Assembly (NCBI RefSeq): GCF_014137975.1 | Contig: NZ_JACGWZ010000001.1 | Coordinates: forward strand, 1,364,001 to 1,428,000 | Origin: Halosaccharopolyspora lacisalsi | Lineage (GTDB): Bacteria > Actinomycetota > Actinomycetes > Mycobacteriales > Pseudonocardiaceae | Direction of reading: 5' to 3' | Length of the DNA: 64,000 nt | Shown: one piece after another, positions 35,819-44,714 of the stretch | Position numbering within the stretch: position 1 is the first letter of the stretch | Layout: the number at the start of each line of letters is the position of its first letter | Notes under the pieces: model-generated | Database searches by the model: none | What the model was told of the DNA's origin: nothing | Seen by the model: the letters and a program-made list of their open reading frames with translations, nothing else | Translations under genes and position numbers: made by a program

Positions 35819-36800
35819 ATGCTGGGGTCCTGGTATGACGAGCAGGGCCCTGCCACCGAGATGTTGAAGCTCGGTGAGCTACCCGATCCGCGGCCCGGTG
35901 TCGGTGAGGTGCGGGTGCGCGTGCGGGTGGCTGGGGTCAACCCGGGCGAGACGAAAAAGTGGCGCGGATGGTTGGGGGTCGGCGATGCCGTACCCGCGGG
36001 TGATCCCGCACAGCGATGCGGCCGGTGTGATCGACGCCGTGGGCGAGGGCGTGGATCCGCAGCAGGTTGGGCAGCGGGTGTGGGTGCACGGGGCGCAGTC
36101 CTACCGTCCGTTCGGGACCGCCGCACAGTTCACCACGGTGCCTGCGCAGCAGGCGGTGCCGCTGCCCGAGCACCTCGGTGACGAGCTCGGGGCGAGCTTC
36201 GGCATCCCGGGGATCACCGCGCACCGGACCGTTTTCGCCGACGGTCCGGTGGACGGGAAGGTCGTGCTGGTGCACGGTGTGCTCGGGGCGGTCGGCGCGG
36301 TGGCCGCGCAGTTGGCCCGGTGGGCCGGGGCGATCGTACTCGCCACGGTCCGGCGTAGTGAGGACCTGGACCAGGTCGATTCGTGGCTGCGGTCGCGGAC
36401 AGTGGCTCTCGACCGTGACGACGCGACAGCGACGATCCGCACGCACGCGCCGGACGGCGTGGACCGCATCATCGAGGTGGCGCTGTCCGATAATGCCGAT
36501 CTGGACAATGCGGTGGTAGCCAACGGCGCGGTCATCGCCGCCTACGCGACCAACGCGGAGCGCCCGGAGATACCGTTCTGGCCCCTGCTGTTCAACAACG
36601 TCACGCTGCGCATGCTCGGCAGTGACGATTTCCCGGCCGGCATAAAGAGTCAGGCCGCGCGCGACGTCACCGACGCGGCCGCGGTCGGCGCGCTTACCGT
36701 GGACGTCGCCGCGTGCTACCCGTTGGCCGAAATTGCGCAGGCCCACGACCACGTCGACGCCGGCAGCCGCGGACGAGTGCTGCTGGCGATCCCGGACTGA
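35819..36800 (+). pseudogene. Zinc-free medium-chain reductase (quinone oxidoreductase type) with one frameshift
   Basis: ATG at 35819 follows GAGAGGAGAG. The first 50 codons read MLGSWYDEQGPATEMLKLGE to GVNPGETKKWRGWLG. In a different frame the gene continues with SAMPYPRVIPHSDAAGVIDA, the nucleotide loop HGVLGAVGAVAAQLARWAGA and a normal end GSRGRVLLAIPD. The shift occurs in the G-run near 35967-35976. One base would restore a 326-residue NADPH:quinone-reductase-like protein. Either a recent inactivating indel or a homopolymer sequencing error explains it. It faces the aryl alcohol dehydrogenase gene and ends 6 bases from it. Confidence 0.75.
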
Positions 36801-36806
36801 GCCGGC

Positions 36807-37916
36807 TCACTCGAAGCGGAGAACCGGCTTGATCGTTTCGCCGCGGGCGGAGTCGGAGAAGGCGGTGTTGATGTCGTCGAGCTCGTAGGTCCGGACGAGC
36901 TCGTCGACCGGGAACCGGCCTTGTCGCCACAGTTCGACCAACCGCGGGATGAATTCCTGCGGGATCGAGCCGCCCTGGACGATCGTCTGGAACGTCCAGC
37001 CCTTGACCAGAGATGCGCCGATCTCGAACGGGGCCTCGGTGCCGGGTGCGGCGGCGCCGACCAGGGCCAGGTGGCCGCGGATGCTCAACCCGCGGGCGAG
37101 GGTGTTCAGGACCGCCGGGATGGCCGTGGTGTCGAGGATGTAGCCCACACCGCGCCCGTCGGTGATTCGCTGCAGTTCCTCGAGCGTGTCGGATCTGCCG
37201 GCGTTGACGGTGTGGGTCGCGCCGAGTTTCTCCGCGGTACGCAACCGGGTGTCGTGCAGGTCGAGTGCGATCACCGTGGTGCAGCCCGCGACGCGGGCTG
37301 CCATGATCGCGGCCATGCCGACCGCTCCGGCACCGGAGACGGCGATCGACGATCCCGCCGGTGGCCGGAGTTCGTTGAGCACCGCACCGGCGCCGGTCTG
37401 CATTCCGCAGCCGAGCGGTGCGAGGAGTTCGAGCGGTGCCGCGGGATCGACGGGGACTAGGCTGCTTTCCACGACGTTCGCGCGGGCGGCGAACGAGGAC
37501 TGGCCGAAGAAGTGCGACGAGATCGGTGTATCGGCCTCGTCGGTGAACGCCGTGGTGCCGTCGGAGCGCCGCCCTCCGAAGTCCTCGGCGAGCAGGTTCT
37601 CGCAGTAGGCCATCCGACCGCTGCGGCACTGCGGGCAGCGGGTGCAGTACGCCGCGGACAGCACGACGTGGTCGCCCGGACGCACCCGCGTGGTTCCGTC
37701 ACCGACCTGCTCGACGATCCCGGCGCCCTCGTGGCCGAGCACGGCGGGCAGCGGTGTCGGGTAGACGCCGTCGCGGACGATGGCGTCGGTGTGGCAGATG
37801 CCGCTGGCCACCATCCGGACTCGTGCTTCGCCGCGGCGTGGTTCGTCCAGGTGGAGCTGTTCGATGCGGAACGGCTCGTGGTAATCGCGCGCGATCGCTG
37901 CGGTGGTCACTGTCAT
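36807..37916 (-). CDS. Zinc-dependent aryl (benzyl) alcohol dehydrogenase
   Basis: 369-residue medium-chain dehydrogenase. Catalytic zinc ligands are Cys in SGICHTD and His in GHEGAG; the structural zinc site is C-x2-C-x2-C-x7-C in YCTRCPQCRSGRMAYC. The NAD loop is GAGAVGMAAIMAAR, followed by an Asp (IALDLHD) that prefers NAD. Length and the pattern LGCGMQTGAGAVLNELRPPA match the benzyl alcohol dehydrogenase (XylB/AreB) group. It is downstream of the aldehyde dehydrogenase gene on the same strand, separated by a strong hairpin. Together they would oxidise an aryl alcohol to the acid. The substrate (benzyl, salicyl or another alcohol) is not determined. Confidence 0.82.
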   Translation of the reverse strand: MTVTTAAIARDYHEPFRIEQLHLDEPRRGEARVRMVASGICHTDAIVRDGVYPTPLPAVLGHEGAGIVEQVGDGTTRVRPGDHVVLSAAYCTRCPQCRSGRMAYCENLLAEDFGGRRSDGTTAFTDEADTPISSHFFGQSSFAARANVVESSLVPVDPAAPLELLAPLGCGMQTGAGAVLNELRPPAGSSIAVSGAGAVGMAAIMAARVAGCTTVIALDLHDTRLRTAEKLGATHTVNAGRSDTLEELQRITDGRGVGYILDTTAIPAVLNTLARGLSIRGHLALVGAAAPGTEAPFEIGASLVKGWTFQTIVQGGSIPQEFIPRLVELWRQGRFPVDELVRTYELDDINTAFSDSARGETIKPVLRFE

Positions 37917-37959
37917 GGAACGCTCTCCTCGGCGATGCGTGCGAATGCTGCTTCCTACG

Positions 37960-37992
37960 GGGAGCAGCCGCCCACATCGGACGGCTGCTCCC
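37960..37992 (-). terminator. Perfect 11-bp hairpin between aldehyde and alcohol dehydrogenase genes
   Basis: GGGAGCAGCCG (37960-37970) and CGGCTGCTCCC (37982-37992) pair perfectly around an 11-base loop. It begins 11 bases after the aldehyde dehydrogenase stop in the direction of transcription. No U-tract follows, so partial termination or mRNA protection within the operon is more likely than full termination. Confidence 0.55.
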
Positions 37993-38003
37993 GACTCATC
38001 CGG

Positions 38004-39452
38004 TCACTTCAGGCGGCGGATGCTGTGGTCTTCGACGTAGGCGGCCAGGCCGTCGGTGCCGAACTCGCGTCCGATCCCGCTCTGCTTGATGCCGCCGAAG
38101 GGCATGCGCAGGTCGAGGGATTCGAAGGCGTGGGTGTTGATGAAGGTGCTGCCGGCCTCGATGCGGCGGGCCACGTCCAGACCGCGGTCGGGGTTGCTGG
38201 TCCACACCGAGGAGCCCAGTCCGTATTCGCTGTCGTTGGCCCACTCCAGCACCTGTTGCTCGTCGTCGTAGGCGATCAGTGGGACGACCGGGCCGAACTG
38301 TTCCTGGCAGGAGATCGGGGTGGAGTGCTCGGTGTCGCGGACGACGTGCGGCAGGACGTAGTAACCGTTGTCCCAGCCGGCCGGGTCGAGCTTGCGGCCG
38401 AGTTGGACGAGATTTGCCGCGGAGTTGCGGGTGCGGTCCAGCAGGTCGAGGACCTTCTTGTACTGGGTCTCGTTGTTGAGCGGCCCGAACCCGGCGTTCG
38501 AGTCGAGGCCGTGGCCGACCGCGTACTCGTCGACCCGGTCGCAGAAGGCGTCGGCGAAGCGCTGGTAGAGCCCGCGCGGCACGTAGATGCGCTTGACGGC
38601 GAAGCAGATCTGACCGCTGCGGGTGTAGACGCCCTTGAGCATCCGGTCGAGCGCGGCGTCGATGTCGACGTCGTCGAGCACGATCGCGGGGTCGTTGCCG
38701 CCGAGCTCGAGGGTGACGTTCTTGATGGTCTCGCTGGTGGCGCCGATGACCTTCTGCGCGGTCTCGGTGCCGCCGGTGAAGCCGACCTTGCGCACCAGCG
38801 GGTGTGAGCACAGCGCGGCGCCGACGTCGCCCTCGCCGTGCACAACGTTGAGCACGCCGGGCGGCAGGAGCTCGGCCATCCGGCTCAGCGCGAGGGTGAG
38901 CGCCGCTGGGGCGAACGGTGATGGCTTGAGCACCATCGTGTTGCCGGTGGCCAGCGCTGGGGCCAGCTTCATCATGGTCAGCACGACCGGCATGTTCCAC
39001 GGCACGATCGCCGCGGCCACGCCGCGCGGGACCTTCTCGACGCTGATAAAGCTCTCGGCGTCGTCGAATTGGACAGGCGTGAAGAACTCTTCGGTCAGCG
39101 AGGCGGTGTGCTGCAGGACTCCGGTGCCGAGCGCGAAGTCGGTGTGCGCCTCCCAAGCCACTCCGCCGTGTTCGCGCACCAGCAGCGAGGCGAGTTCGTC
39201 GGCGGATCCAGTGAGAACGTCCGCTGCGGCCAGCAGCTTCTGCACGCGTTCCGCGACGGGGACCTGTCGCCAGCTCTGGAACGCCTCGTGCGCGCAGCGC
39301 ACCGCGCGGTCGACGTCGTCGACGGTGCCGACCGCGACTTCGGCGACGACCTCGTCGAGTTTCCCGGGGTCGTGCACGGCCCGCGCGTTCTCGGCCGCGG
39401 TCATCTCGCCGCCGATCAGGTGACCGACACGCTGGGTGATTGTCGATGTCAT
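38004..39452 (-). CDS. NAD-dependent aryl aldehyde dehydrogenase (benzaldehyde/salicylaldehyde type)
   Basis: 482-residue ALDH. The catalytic cysteine is in YTRSGQICFAVKRIYVP and the general-base glutamate in VTLELGGNDPAIV. Other family marks are VPWNMPVVLTMMKLAPALAT and FTGGTETAQKVIG, and the end MPFGGIKQSGIGREFG. ATG at 39452 is supported by AAAGGAG; the frame upstream has no homology. It is the first gene of a leftward unit that continues with the aryl alcohol dehydrogenase, and it is divergent from an aromatic-acid monooxygenase. It would turn an aryl aldehyde into the acid that the monooxygenase attacks. The substrate is inferred. Confidence 0.82.
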   Translation of the reverse strand: MTSTITQRVGHLIGGEMTAAENARAVHDPGKLDEVVAEVAVGTVDDVDRAVRCAHEAFQSWRQVPVAERVQKLLAAADVLTGSADELASLLVREHGGVAWEAHTDFALGTGVLQHTASLTEEFFTPVQFDDAESFISVEKVPRGVAAAIVPWNMPVVLTMMKLAPALATGNTMVLKPSPFAPAALTLALSRMAELLPPGVLNVVHGEGDVGAALCSHPLVRKVGFTGGTETAQKVIGATSETIKNVTLELGGNDPAIVLDDVDIDAALDRMLKGVYTRSGQICFAVKRIYVPRGLYQRFADAFCDRVDEYAVGHGLDSNAGFGPLNNETQYKKVLDLLDRTRNSAANLVQLGRKLDPAGWDNGYYVLPHVVRDTEHSTPISCQEQFGPVVPLIAYDDEQQVLEWANDSEYGLGSSVWTSNPDRGLDVARRIEAGSTFINTHAFESLDLRMPFGGIKQSGIGREFGTDGLAAYVEDHSIRRLK

Positions 39453-39833
39453 CGTGAACTCCTTTGTTCGCGTGTTCGCTGGACTTTGCTCGTGCCCGGA
39501 GAGTCCGGGAATCCGGTGGCGGGCCACGCCGGTCAGATGCGGGCCCGCATTCGCTGAGGCGATCGGATCCGCGCAGGACGCGTCGCGGGGAATCGCGGAC
39601 TCATCCGCTTCCCGCGCGTCACCAAGGAGAGCAGCGCGACTGCCGAAATCCGTGGATTGTGCAGCACTGATTGAGCTTCCCTCCGGAGTGCCGAATCCAT
39701 GTGGTCGAAGACACAGCCAAGCTTCGAGAGTAATGTACGCGGTGTGGTTCAGCTGGCACAAATACTCAGAGCAAATCGATTTATCATGTTTTTAATATCA
39801 ATGAACCGATCCCTAAAAACGAATCGAGAGGAC

Positions 39834-39862
39834 TTGACTGTACCGATCGGTACATCTACGCT
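39834..39862 (+). promoter_or_regulatory. Promoter of the aromatic monooxygenase gene
   Basis: TTGACT (39834-39839) and TACGCT (39857-39862) are 17 bases apart, 54 bases upstream of the ATG. The spacer is almost filled by the palindrome at 39839-39854, so a repressor bound there would block RNA polymerase. The surrounding 463-base divergent region (39453-39915) is unusually A/T-rich around 39720-39840 and holds no gene. Confidence 0.6.
39839..39854 (+). promoter_or_regulatory. Operator palindrome 1 (16 bp, perfect)
   Basis: TGTACCGATCGGTACA is fully self-complementary and overlaps the -35/-10 spacer. The form resembles TetR-family operators. No regulator gene adjoins it, so the controlling protein is probably encoded elsewhere. 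Confidence 0.65.
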
Positions 39863-39870
39863 GCTGCGAG

Positions 39871-39886
39871 CGTACCTGTCGGTACG
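39871..39886 (+). promoter_or_regulatory. Operator palindrome 2
   Basis: CGTACC-TGTC-GGTACG shares the GTACC/GGTAC arms of palindrome 1. Its centre is 32 bp from the first, about three helical turns, so two dimers would lie on the same DNA face. It is located between the -10 element and the start codon. Confidence 0.6.
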
Positions 39887-39915
39887 GAAATTTTTCGGCG
39901 GCGAAGTGGGGCGTT

Positions 39916-41085
39916 ATGTCAGCAGCGACATCAGTGGCGATCATCGGCGGCGGAATCGGCGGTCTGACGCTCGCTTTGGCGCTGCGGCGACACGGCATGG
40001 ACGCAGCGGTTTACGAGCAGGCCCCGGAACTGCGCGAGGTCGGTGCGGCGGTGGCGCTGTCGGCAAACGGAAATCGGGTGCTGCACGAACTCGGTCTGCG
40101 GGCGGGACTGGCGGAGTGCAGTGCGGTGCCGACGGAGCTGATCTACCGGCACTGGCTGTCCGGTGAGCGCGTCGTGGCCTACGGTGTCGGTGAGGATTAC
40201 GAGCAGCGGTTCGGCGCGCCCTACTGCGGCGTGCACCGCGCGGACCTGCAGAAGATGCTCGCCGACGAGTGCGGGGATCGGGTGTTCCTGGACCACCGGC
40301 TCATCGATCTGTCTGCGTCGAGCGACGAATATCGGTTGGAGTTCGCCAACGGGGCGGTGGTCTCAGCAGACGTGGTCGTCGGGGCGGACGGGGTGCACTC
40401 CACGGTGCGCCGCTGGGTCACCGATTCAGAGCCCGCGGTGTATTCGGGCACCAGCGGTTTCCGCGGACTCGTGCAGGCCGAACAGCTGCCGTCGCTGCCG
40501 GATCCGGGCGCGATCCAATTCTGGATGGGGCCGGGCGCGCATGTGTTGCACTACCCGATCGGTGACGGCTCACTCGTCAACTTCCTCGCGGTCGTGCACG
40601 AGCCCGAGCAGTGGCGGTCGTCGAGCTGGACCGAGGAGATGTCTCTGGAGAGGATCCGGACCTTCTTCGACGGCTGGTACCCGGGCGTGCGGGAGATGAT
40701 CGAGCGCACCTCGGTGCCGCAACGGTGGGCGTTGTTCGGGCAGCGGCCGCTGAACCGCTGGTACCGCGACGGGATCGTGCTGCTCGGCGACGCGGTGCAC
40801 GCGATGCTGCCGCACCACGGCCAAGGCGCGAACCAGAGCATCGAGGACGCCGCGGCCCTGGCGGAGTGCCTGCACCGTTACGGCCGCGAGGAGGCGCTGG
40901 CCCGTTACGAGCGGCTGCGGCGGGCGCGCACGCGTGCGGTGCAACGCAGTTCGTGGGTCGCTTCTGACCTGTTGCACCTGCCCGACGGCCCGGAGGCGGA
41001 GCGACGCGACCGTGGCCTGAACGACATCTCCACGACGTTGCAGTGGATCCACTCCCACGATGCCCGAGCTGCCGCGTCAGCCTGA
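39916..41085 (+). CDS. FAD-dependent aromatic monooxygenase (salicylate hydroxylase / 3-hydroxybenzoate 6-hydroxylase type)
   Basis: 389-residue class A flavoprotein. The three fingerprints are present: GGGIGGLTLALALRRHG (ADP part of FAD), VVVGADGVHSTVRRWV (DG motif) and DGIVLLGDAVHAMLPHHGQG (GD motif, ribityl binding), the last followed by ANQSIEDAAALAE as in salicylate-hydroxylase-like enzymes. It would use NAD(P)H and oxygen to hydroxylate an aromatic acid, making catechol from salicylate or gentisate from 3-hydroxybenzoate. It is divergent from aryl aldehyde and alcohol dehydrogenase genes, and a 2-hydroxybenzyl alcohol to catechol route would be completed by the catA cluster at 23160. 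Specificity is an inference. Confidence 0.8.
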   Translation: MSAATSVAIIGGGIGGLTLALALRRHGMDAAVYEQAPELREVGAAVALSANGNRVLHELGLRAGLAECSAVPTELIYRHWLSGERVVAYGVGEDYEQRFGAPYCGVHRADLQKMLADECGDRVFLDHRLIDLSASSDEYRLEFANGAVVSADVVVGADGVHSTVRRWVTDSEPAVYSGTSGFRGLVQAEQLPSLPDPGAIQFWMGPGAHVLHYPIGDGSLVNFLAVVHEPEQWRSSSWTEEMSLERIRTFFDGWYPGVREMIERTSVPQRWALFGQRPLNRWYRDGIVLLGDAVHAMLPHHGQGANQSIEDAAALAECLHRYGREEALARYERLRRARTRAVQRSSWVASDLLHLPDGPEAERRDRGLNDISTTLQWIHSHDARAAASA

Positions 41086-41111
41086 CTCGCGGGTCGCGGC
41101 GGCAACGGTTT

Positions 41112-41927
41112 TCAGCGTGCGTTATCGGTAATGGTCGCGACGATCTGCGGCCACAGGGGGCGGGGAAGTTCGTGTCCCATTCCGGGCAGGATGGTGAGCG
41201 TCGACGCCGGGATCTTCTGGTGCAGCACCTCGGCCGCGGTCGGGCTGATGAGCCGGTCGCCGTCGCCGTGCAGGATGGTGGTCGGTGCCTTGGTTGTCGC
41301 CAACGCGGCGGTTCGATCCGGTGAAGCGTTAATGGCGTTCATCTGCCGCTCGGTGCCATTTGGATCGTAGTCGCGGTCGTACATGAGCCCGCCGACCTCG
41401 CGGAGCCATTCCAGATCGGCAGGATAGCCAGGGGAGAGGCAAGGTTCCTGGCTGCGCGGGTGCAGTTCGACCGCTTCTTCGCGGTTTCGGGCGCGCGGCA
41501 GTGCCTTCTGCTCGTCGAGCAGCTCCCGGCCGCTGATGAACTCCAGGCTGGGAGTGGTGTAGATCAGTCCCAGCGAACGCACCCGGCCCGGGTGATCGAT
41601 CACCAGTTGTTGGGCGATCATTCCGCCCATCGACTGGCCGACGACGTGCGCGCGGTCGATGTCAAGAGCGTTGAGCAGTCCGGCGGTGTCCGCGGCCATG
41701 TCGGCCAGGTCGTAGTCGCCCTCCGGGAACTTCTGCGACAACCCGACGTCCCGGTTGTCGAAGCGGATGACCTGAAAACCGGCCTCGGCGAGCTGGCGGC
41801 ACAGCTCTTCGTGCCAGCCGAGCATCTGGGCACCGAGCCCCTGGATCAGCAGCAGCGGAGGATCGGCAGGATCGCCGAAAACCTCGTAGCAGAGGTGAAC
41901 CCCAGCGGGAGTGTCGATCAGCGACAT
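41112..41927 (-). CDS. Alpha/beta hydrolase
   Basis: 271 residues. The oxyanion segment LLLIQGLGAQMLGWHEELCR, the nucleophile elbow VVGQSMGGMIAQQL (serine), aspartate in ILHGDGDRLISP and histidine in PGMGHELPRP form a normal triad. The pattern VIRFDNRDVGLSQKF resembles polyketide methylesterase/lactone-hydrolase-like members. ATG at 41927 has AAAGGA upstream; the frame extends to 41960 without homology. It faces the monooxygenase gene and ends 26 bases from it. A role in ester or enol-lactone hydrolysis within the aromatic or cyclic-ketone pathways nearby is possible, but nothing fixes the substrate. Confidence 0.75.
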   Translation of the reverse strand: MSLIDTPAGVHLCYEVFGDPADPPLLLIQGLGAQMLGWHEELCRQLAEAGFQVIRFDNRDVGLSQKFPEGDYDLADMAADTAGLLNALDIDRAHVVGQSMGGMIAQQLVIDHPGRVRSLGLIYTTPSLEFISGRELLDEQKALPRARNREEAVELHPRSQEPCLSPGYPADLEWLREVGGLMYDRDYDPNGTERQMNAINASPDRTAALATTKAPTTILHGDGDRLISPTAAEVLHQKIPASTLTILPGMGHELPRPLWPQIVATITDNAR

Positions 41928-42368
41928 CTCTTTCCTTTCTCCGGCGGCGAAACACGCCAAGCGATTTTCTGCGCCGGGCAGCGCTCGCGACGGGCGCGGG
42001 CGCGTCCGCCTTGGTGACGGGTTCTGTGATCCGCTCGTTTGCGGTTGTGCTCCTCTTCCCGGCGCGTTCTGGTGCAGTCGCGCCGTATCGGCCTTGCCAA
42101 GCGGAAGCGGCTGTTACGTCTGGTGGGCGGCTCAGCAGGCGATCCGGATTCTGCGCCGGCATGGGAGTTGATCTCGCACTCACCCTACCTCGTTCCGACA
42201 TGACTCGAAACGAGGTTTCCCTTGCGCCAGGTGCGTCCGATTCGTGCGATCTTCGTGAACGTAGGCTCATCGACCGCAAGCTGATTTCATGGTCTCGGCG
42301 CTCGTGCTGAGCCGGGAGGCACCAACGACCGAGTGCCATGCCTGTTCTCCCCTCAGCCAGCGTGGATC
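41928..42368. other. Intergenic region without a recognisable gene
   Basis: 441 bases between the hydrolase start and the etfA end. No family match, hairpin or repeat was recognised. It must contain the promoter of the hydrolase gene. Confidence 0.4.
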
Positions 42369-43328
42369 TCAGCCCTGGCGTTTGCCGATCTCTTCGGTGA
42401 GTTGGGGGGCGACCTGGAACAGGTCTCCGACGACGCCGAAGTCGGCGATCTCGAAGATGGGGGCCTCGGCGTCCTTGTTGACGGCCACGATGGTCTTCGA
42501 GGTCTGCATGCCGGCGCGGTGCTGGATCGCCCCGGAGATGCCCAGCGCGAGGTACAGCTGCGGCGACACGGTCTTGCCGGTCTGGCCGACCTGGAACTGG
42601 TGCGGGTAGTACCCGGAGTCCACCGCCGCGCGCGAGGCGCCCACCGCCGCGCCCAGCGAGTCGGCCAGCTTCTCGACGACCGCGAAGCTCTCCGCGCTGC
42701 CCACGCCCCGGCCACCGGAGACCACCACGTTGGCCTCGGTCAGCTCGGGACGGTCCCCGGCCTCGACCGGCTGCCGCGCGGTGACCCTGGCGGCGGTGGC
42801 CGCGTCCTGGGCCGGGACCTCCACGGCCTCGACCGCGGCCGCGCCCTCGGCGGAGGCGACCTCGACGCTGCCCGGCAGCACCGAGATCACCGGCGTGCCC
42901 GTGGCCACGGTCGCGGTGGCCTCGTAGGAACCGCCGAACAGCGAGTGCGAGGCCACTCCCGCGGAGTCCAGGTCGACGACCTCCGAAAGCAGCCCGGAGC
43001 CGAGCCGCACCGCCAGGCGACCGGCGATCTCCTTGCCGTCCACCGAAGCCGGGATCAGCACCGCCGCCGGGCTGGTGCGCTCGACCAGCGCGGCCAGCAC
43101 GTCCACCGCCGGAGTCACCAGGTAGTCGTCGACCTCGTCGGACTCGGCCGCGTACACCGTGGCGGCCCCGGAGGTGTTCACCGACGCCGCGACCTTCTCG
43201 CCCGCGCCGGACGTGCCCACCACGACCGCCGCGGGATCCCCCAGCCGACGTGCGGCCGTCAGCAACTCGTGGGTGACCTTCTTGACCTCGCCGCCGGCAT
43301 GGTCGGCCAGGACCAGCACCTCAGACAT
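42369..43328 (-). CDS. etfA: Electron transfer flavoprotein alpha subunit
   Basis: 319 residues, normal for EtfA. The C-terminal FAD domain shows [40 protein letters not shown] and [20 protein letters not shown], ending in the [20 protein letters not shown] stretch. It accepts electrons from the acyl-CoA dehydrogenase encoded upstream and passes them to the quinone pool. ATG at 43328 begins homology. It is the last gene of a six-gene leftward operon (47832 to 42369). Actinomycetes usually also have a housekeeping etfBA pair, so this looks like a pathway-dedicated copy. Confidence 0.88.
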   Translation of the reverse strand: MSEVLVLADHAGGEVKKVTHELLTAARRLGDPAAVVVGTSGAGEKVAASVNTSGAATVYAAESDEVDDYLVTPAVDVLAALVERTSPAAVLIPASVDGKEIAGRLAVRLGSGLLSEVVDLDSAGVASHSLFGGSYEATATVATGTPVISVLPGSVEVASAEGAAAVEAVEVPAQDAATAARVTARQPVEAGDRPELTEANVVVSGGRGVGSAESFAVVEKLADSLGAAVGASRAAVDSGYYPHQFQVGQTGKTVSPQLYLALGISGAIQHRAGMQTSKTIVAVNKDAEAPIFEIADFGVVGDLFQVAPQLTEEIGKRQG

Positions 43329-43365
43329 GAAAAAAGCCTCTTCTCCTCGCGAACCGACGGCTGTC

Positions 43366-44148
43366 TCAGACCAGCTTCTGGCCGGACAGGAACTCCACGA
43401 CCTGCACGCCACCGTTGCCCTCGTCGGTGACCTTCTGCCCGGCCTCCTTCGGAGGCGCCGGTGCCGAGGACACCACCTGGCTACCGGCGTTGGCCAAGCC
43501 CACCGCGCCGGCGTCGATGCCGGCGTCGGCCAACGACAGCACGCTCACGGGCTTCTTCTTCGCGGCCATGATGCCCTTGAACGACGGGTACCGCGGCTCG
43601 TTGATCTTCTCCGTCACGCTGACCACGGCGGGCAGGTTCGCCTCGACCGTGGCCACACCGGCGTCGGTCTCCCGCTCCACGGTCACCGCGGAACCATCGG
43701 AGGTGACCTTGCGCGCATGCGTCAACTGCGCCCATCCCAGCAGCTCGGCCAGCATCGCCGGCACCGCGCCACTGCGGCCGTCGGTGGACTCGTTGCCCGC
43801 CACGACCAAATCCACCGACTCCACCGTGCCGATCGCGGCGGCCAGCGCCCGCGCGGTGGCCACCGCGTCCGAACCGTGCAGGCCCTCGTCCTGCAAGTGC
43901 ACCGCCTTGTCGGCCCCCATCGACAGGGCCTTGCGGATGGCCTCGTTCGCACGCTCCGGGCCCATGCACACGGCCGTCACCTCACCACCGTGGGCTTCCT
44001 TGGCCAGCAACGCCTCCTCCACCGCACGCTCGTTGATCTCGTCGAGCACCGCATCCGCAGAGGCACGGTCCAACGTGTGATCCGAACCCGACAACTTGCG
44101 CTCGGACCACGTGTCCGGCACCTGCTTCACCAGGACAACAATGTTCAT
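43366..44148 (-). CDS. etfB: Electron transfer flavoprotein beta subunit
   Basis: 260 residues starting MNIVVLVKQVPDTWSERKLS, a typical EtfB opening. AMP/adenine-binding and signature parts are visible as VDLVVAGNESTDGRSGAVPA and VSVTEKINEPRYPSFKGIMA. It forms the heterodimer with EtfA, encoded 37 bases downstream. ATG at 44148 is at the start of homology and just behind the MaoC gene. The pair serves the acyl-CoA dehydrogenase of the same operon. Confidence 0.88.
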   Translation of the reverse strand: MNIVVLVKQVPDTWSERKLSGSDHTLDRASADAVLDEINERAVEEALLAKEAHGGEVTAVCMGPERANEAIRKALSMGADKAVHLQDEGLHGSDAVATARALAAAIGTVESVDLVVAGNESTDGRSGAVPAMLAELLGWAQLTHARKVTSDGSAVTVERETDAGVATVEANLPAVVSVTEKINEPRYPSFKGIMAAKKKPVSVLSLADAGIDAGAVGLANAGSQVVSSAPAPPKEAGQKVTDEGNGGVQVVEFLSGQKLV

Positions 44149-44189
44149 GGGTCCTCTTCGACCTCCTCTCGTGTCGTTGGTTCGCGCGG

Positions 44190-44714
44190 TCACGTCCTTG
44201 GCTCGGCCGCCGCGCTTGGCCGCTGCCCCTCCGAGCTTCCGAGTACGAAGACGCTCAGTGCTTCGGCGATGCAGGCGGGGCGGTCGTGGCCTTCGAGGTC
44301 GACGGTGACCTGCTGCTTGGTGCGCACGCCTGCTTTCGTGCGCGTGACATCGAGCAGTTCCACGGTGGCGCGCACGTGCGATCCCGCGGGAACGGGGTTG
44401 ATGAACCGGACGCGGTCGAGGCCGTAGTTGAGCTTCGCGCTCGCCGGGGCCAGCTGGATCAGCGCGGAGGTCAGCGGCACGACGAGCGCCAAGGTCAGGA
44501 ATCCGTGTGCGATGGTCGTCCCGTAGGGTCCGCTGCTCGCGCGCTCGGGATCGACGTGGATCCACTGGTGATCGTCGGTCGCGTCGGCGAACAGGTCGAT
44601 GCGGTGCTGGTCGATCTCGAACCAGCTGCTGGTGCCCAGTGTGGTGCCGACCGCTGCTTCGAGTTCGTCGACGGTGCTGAACACCTGGCCATCGGGTGCG
44701 GGAGGGGCCGTCAC
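44190..44714 (-). CDS. MaoC-like (R)-specific enoyl-CoA hydratase
   Basis: 174 residues, single hotdog domain. The hydratase motif is seen as [20 protein letters not shown] (Asp and His catalytic) and [14 protein letters not shown]. It would hydrate the enoyl-CoA formed by the acyl-CoA dehydrogenase. GTG at 44714 overlaps the preceding SDR stop by 4 bases, which suggests coupled translation. It is the fourth gene of the operon. A structural role as a generic dehydratase is possible, but the catalytic pair is complete. Confidence 0.83.
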   Translation of the reverse strand: MTAPPAPDGQVFSTVDELEAAVGTTLGTSSWFEIDQHRIDLFADATDDHQWIHVDPERASSGPYGTTIAHGFLTLALVVPLTSALIQLAPASAKLNYGLDRVRFINPVPAGSHVRATVELLDVTRTKAGVRTKQQVTVDLEGHDRPACIAEALSVFVLGSSEGQRPSAAAEPRT

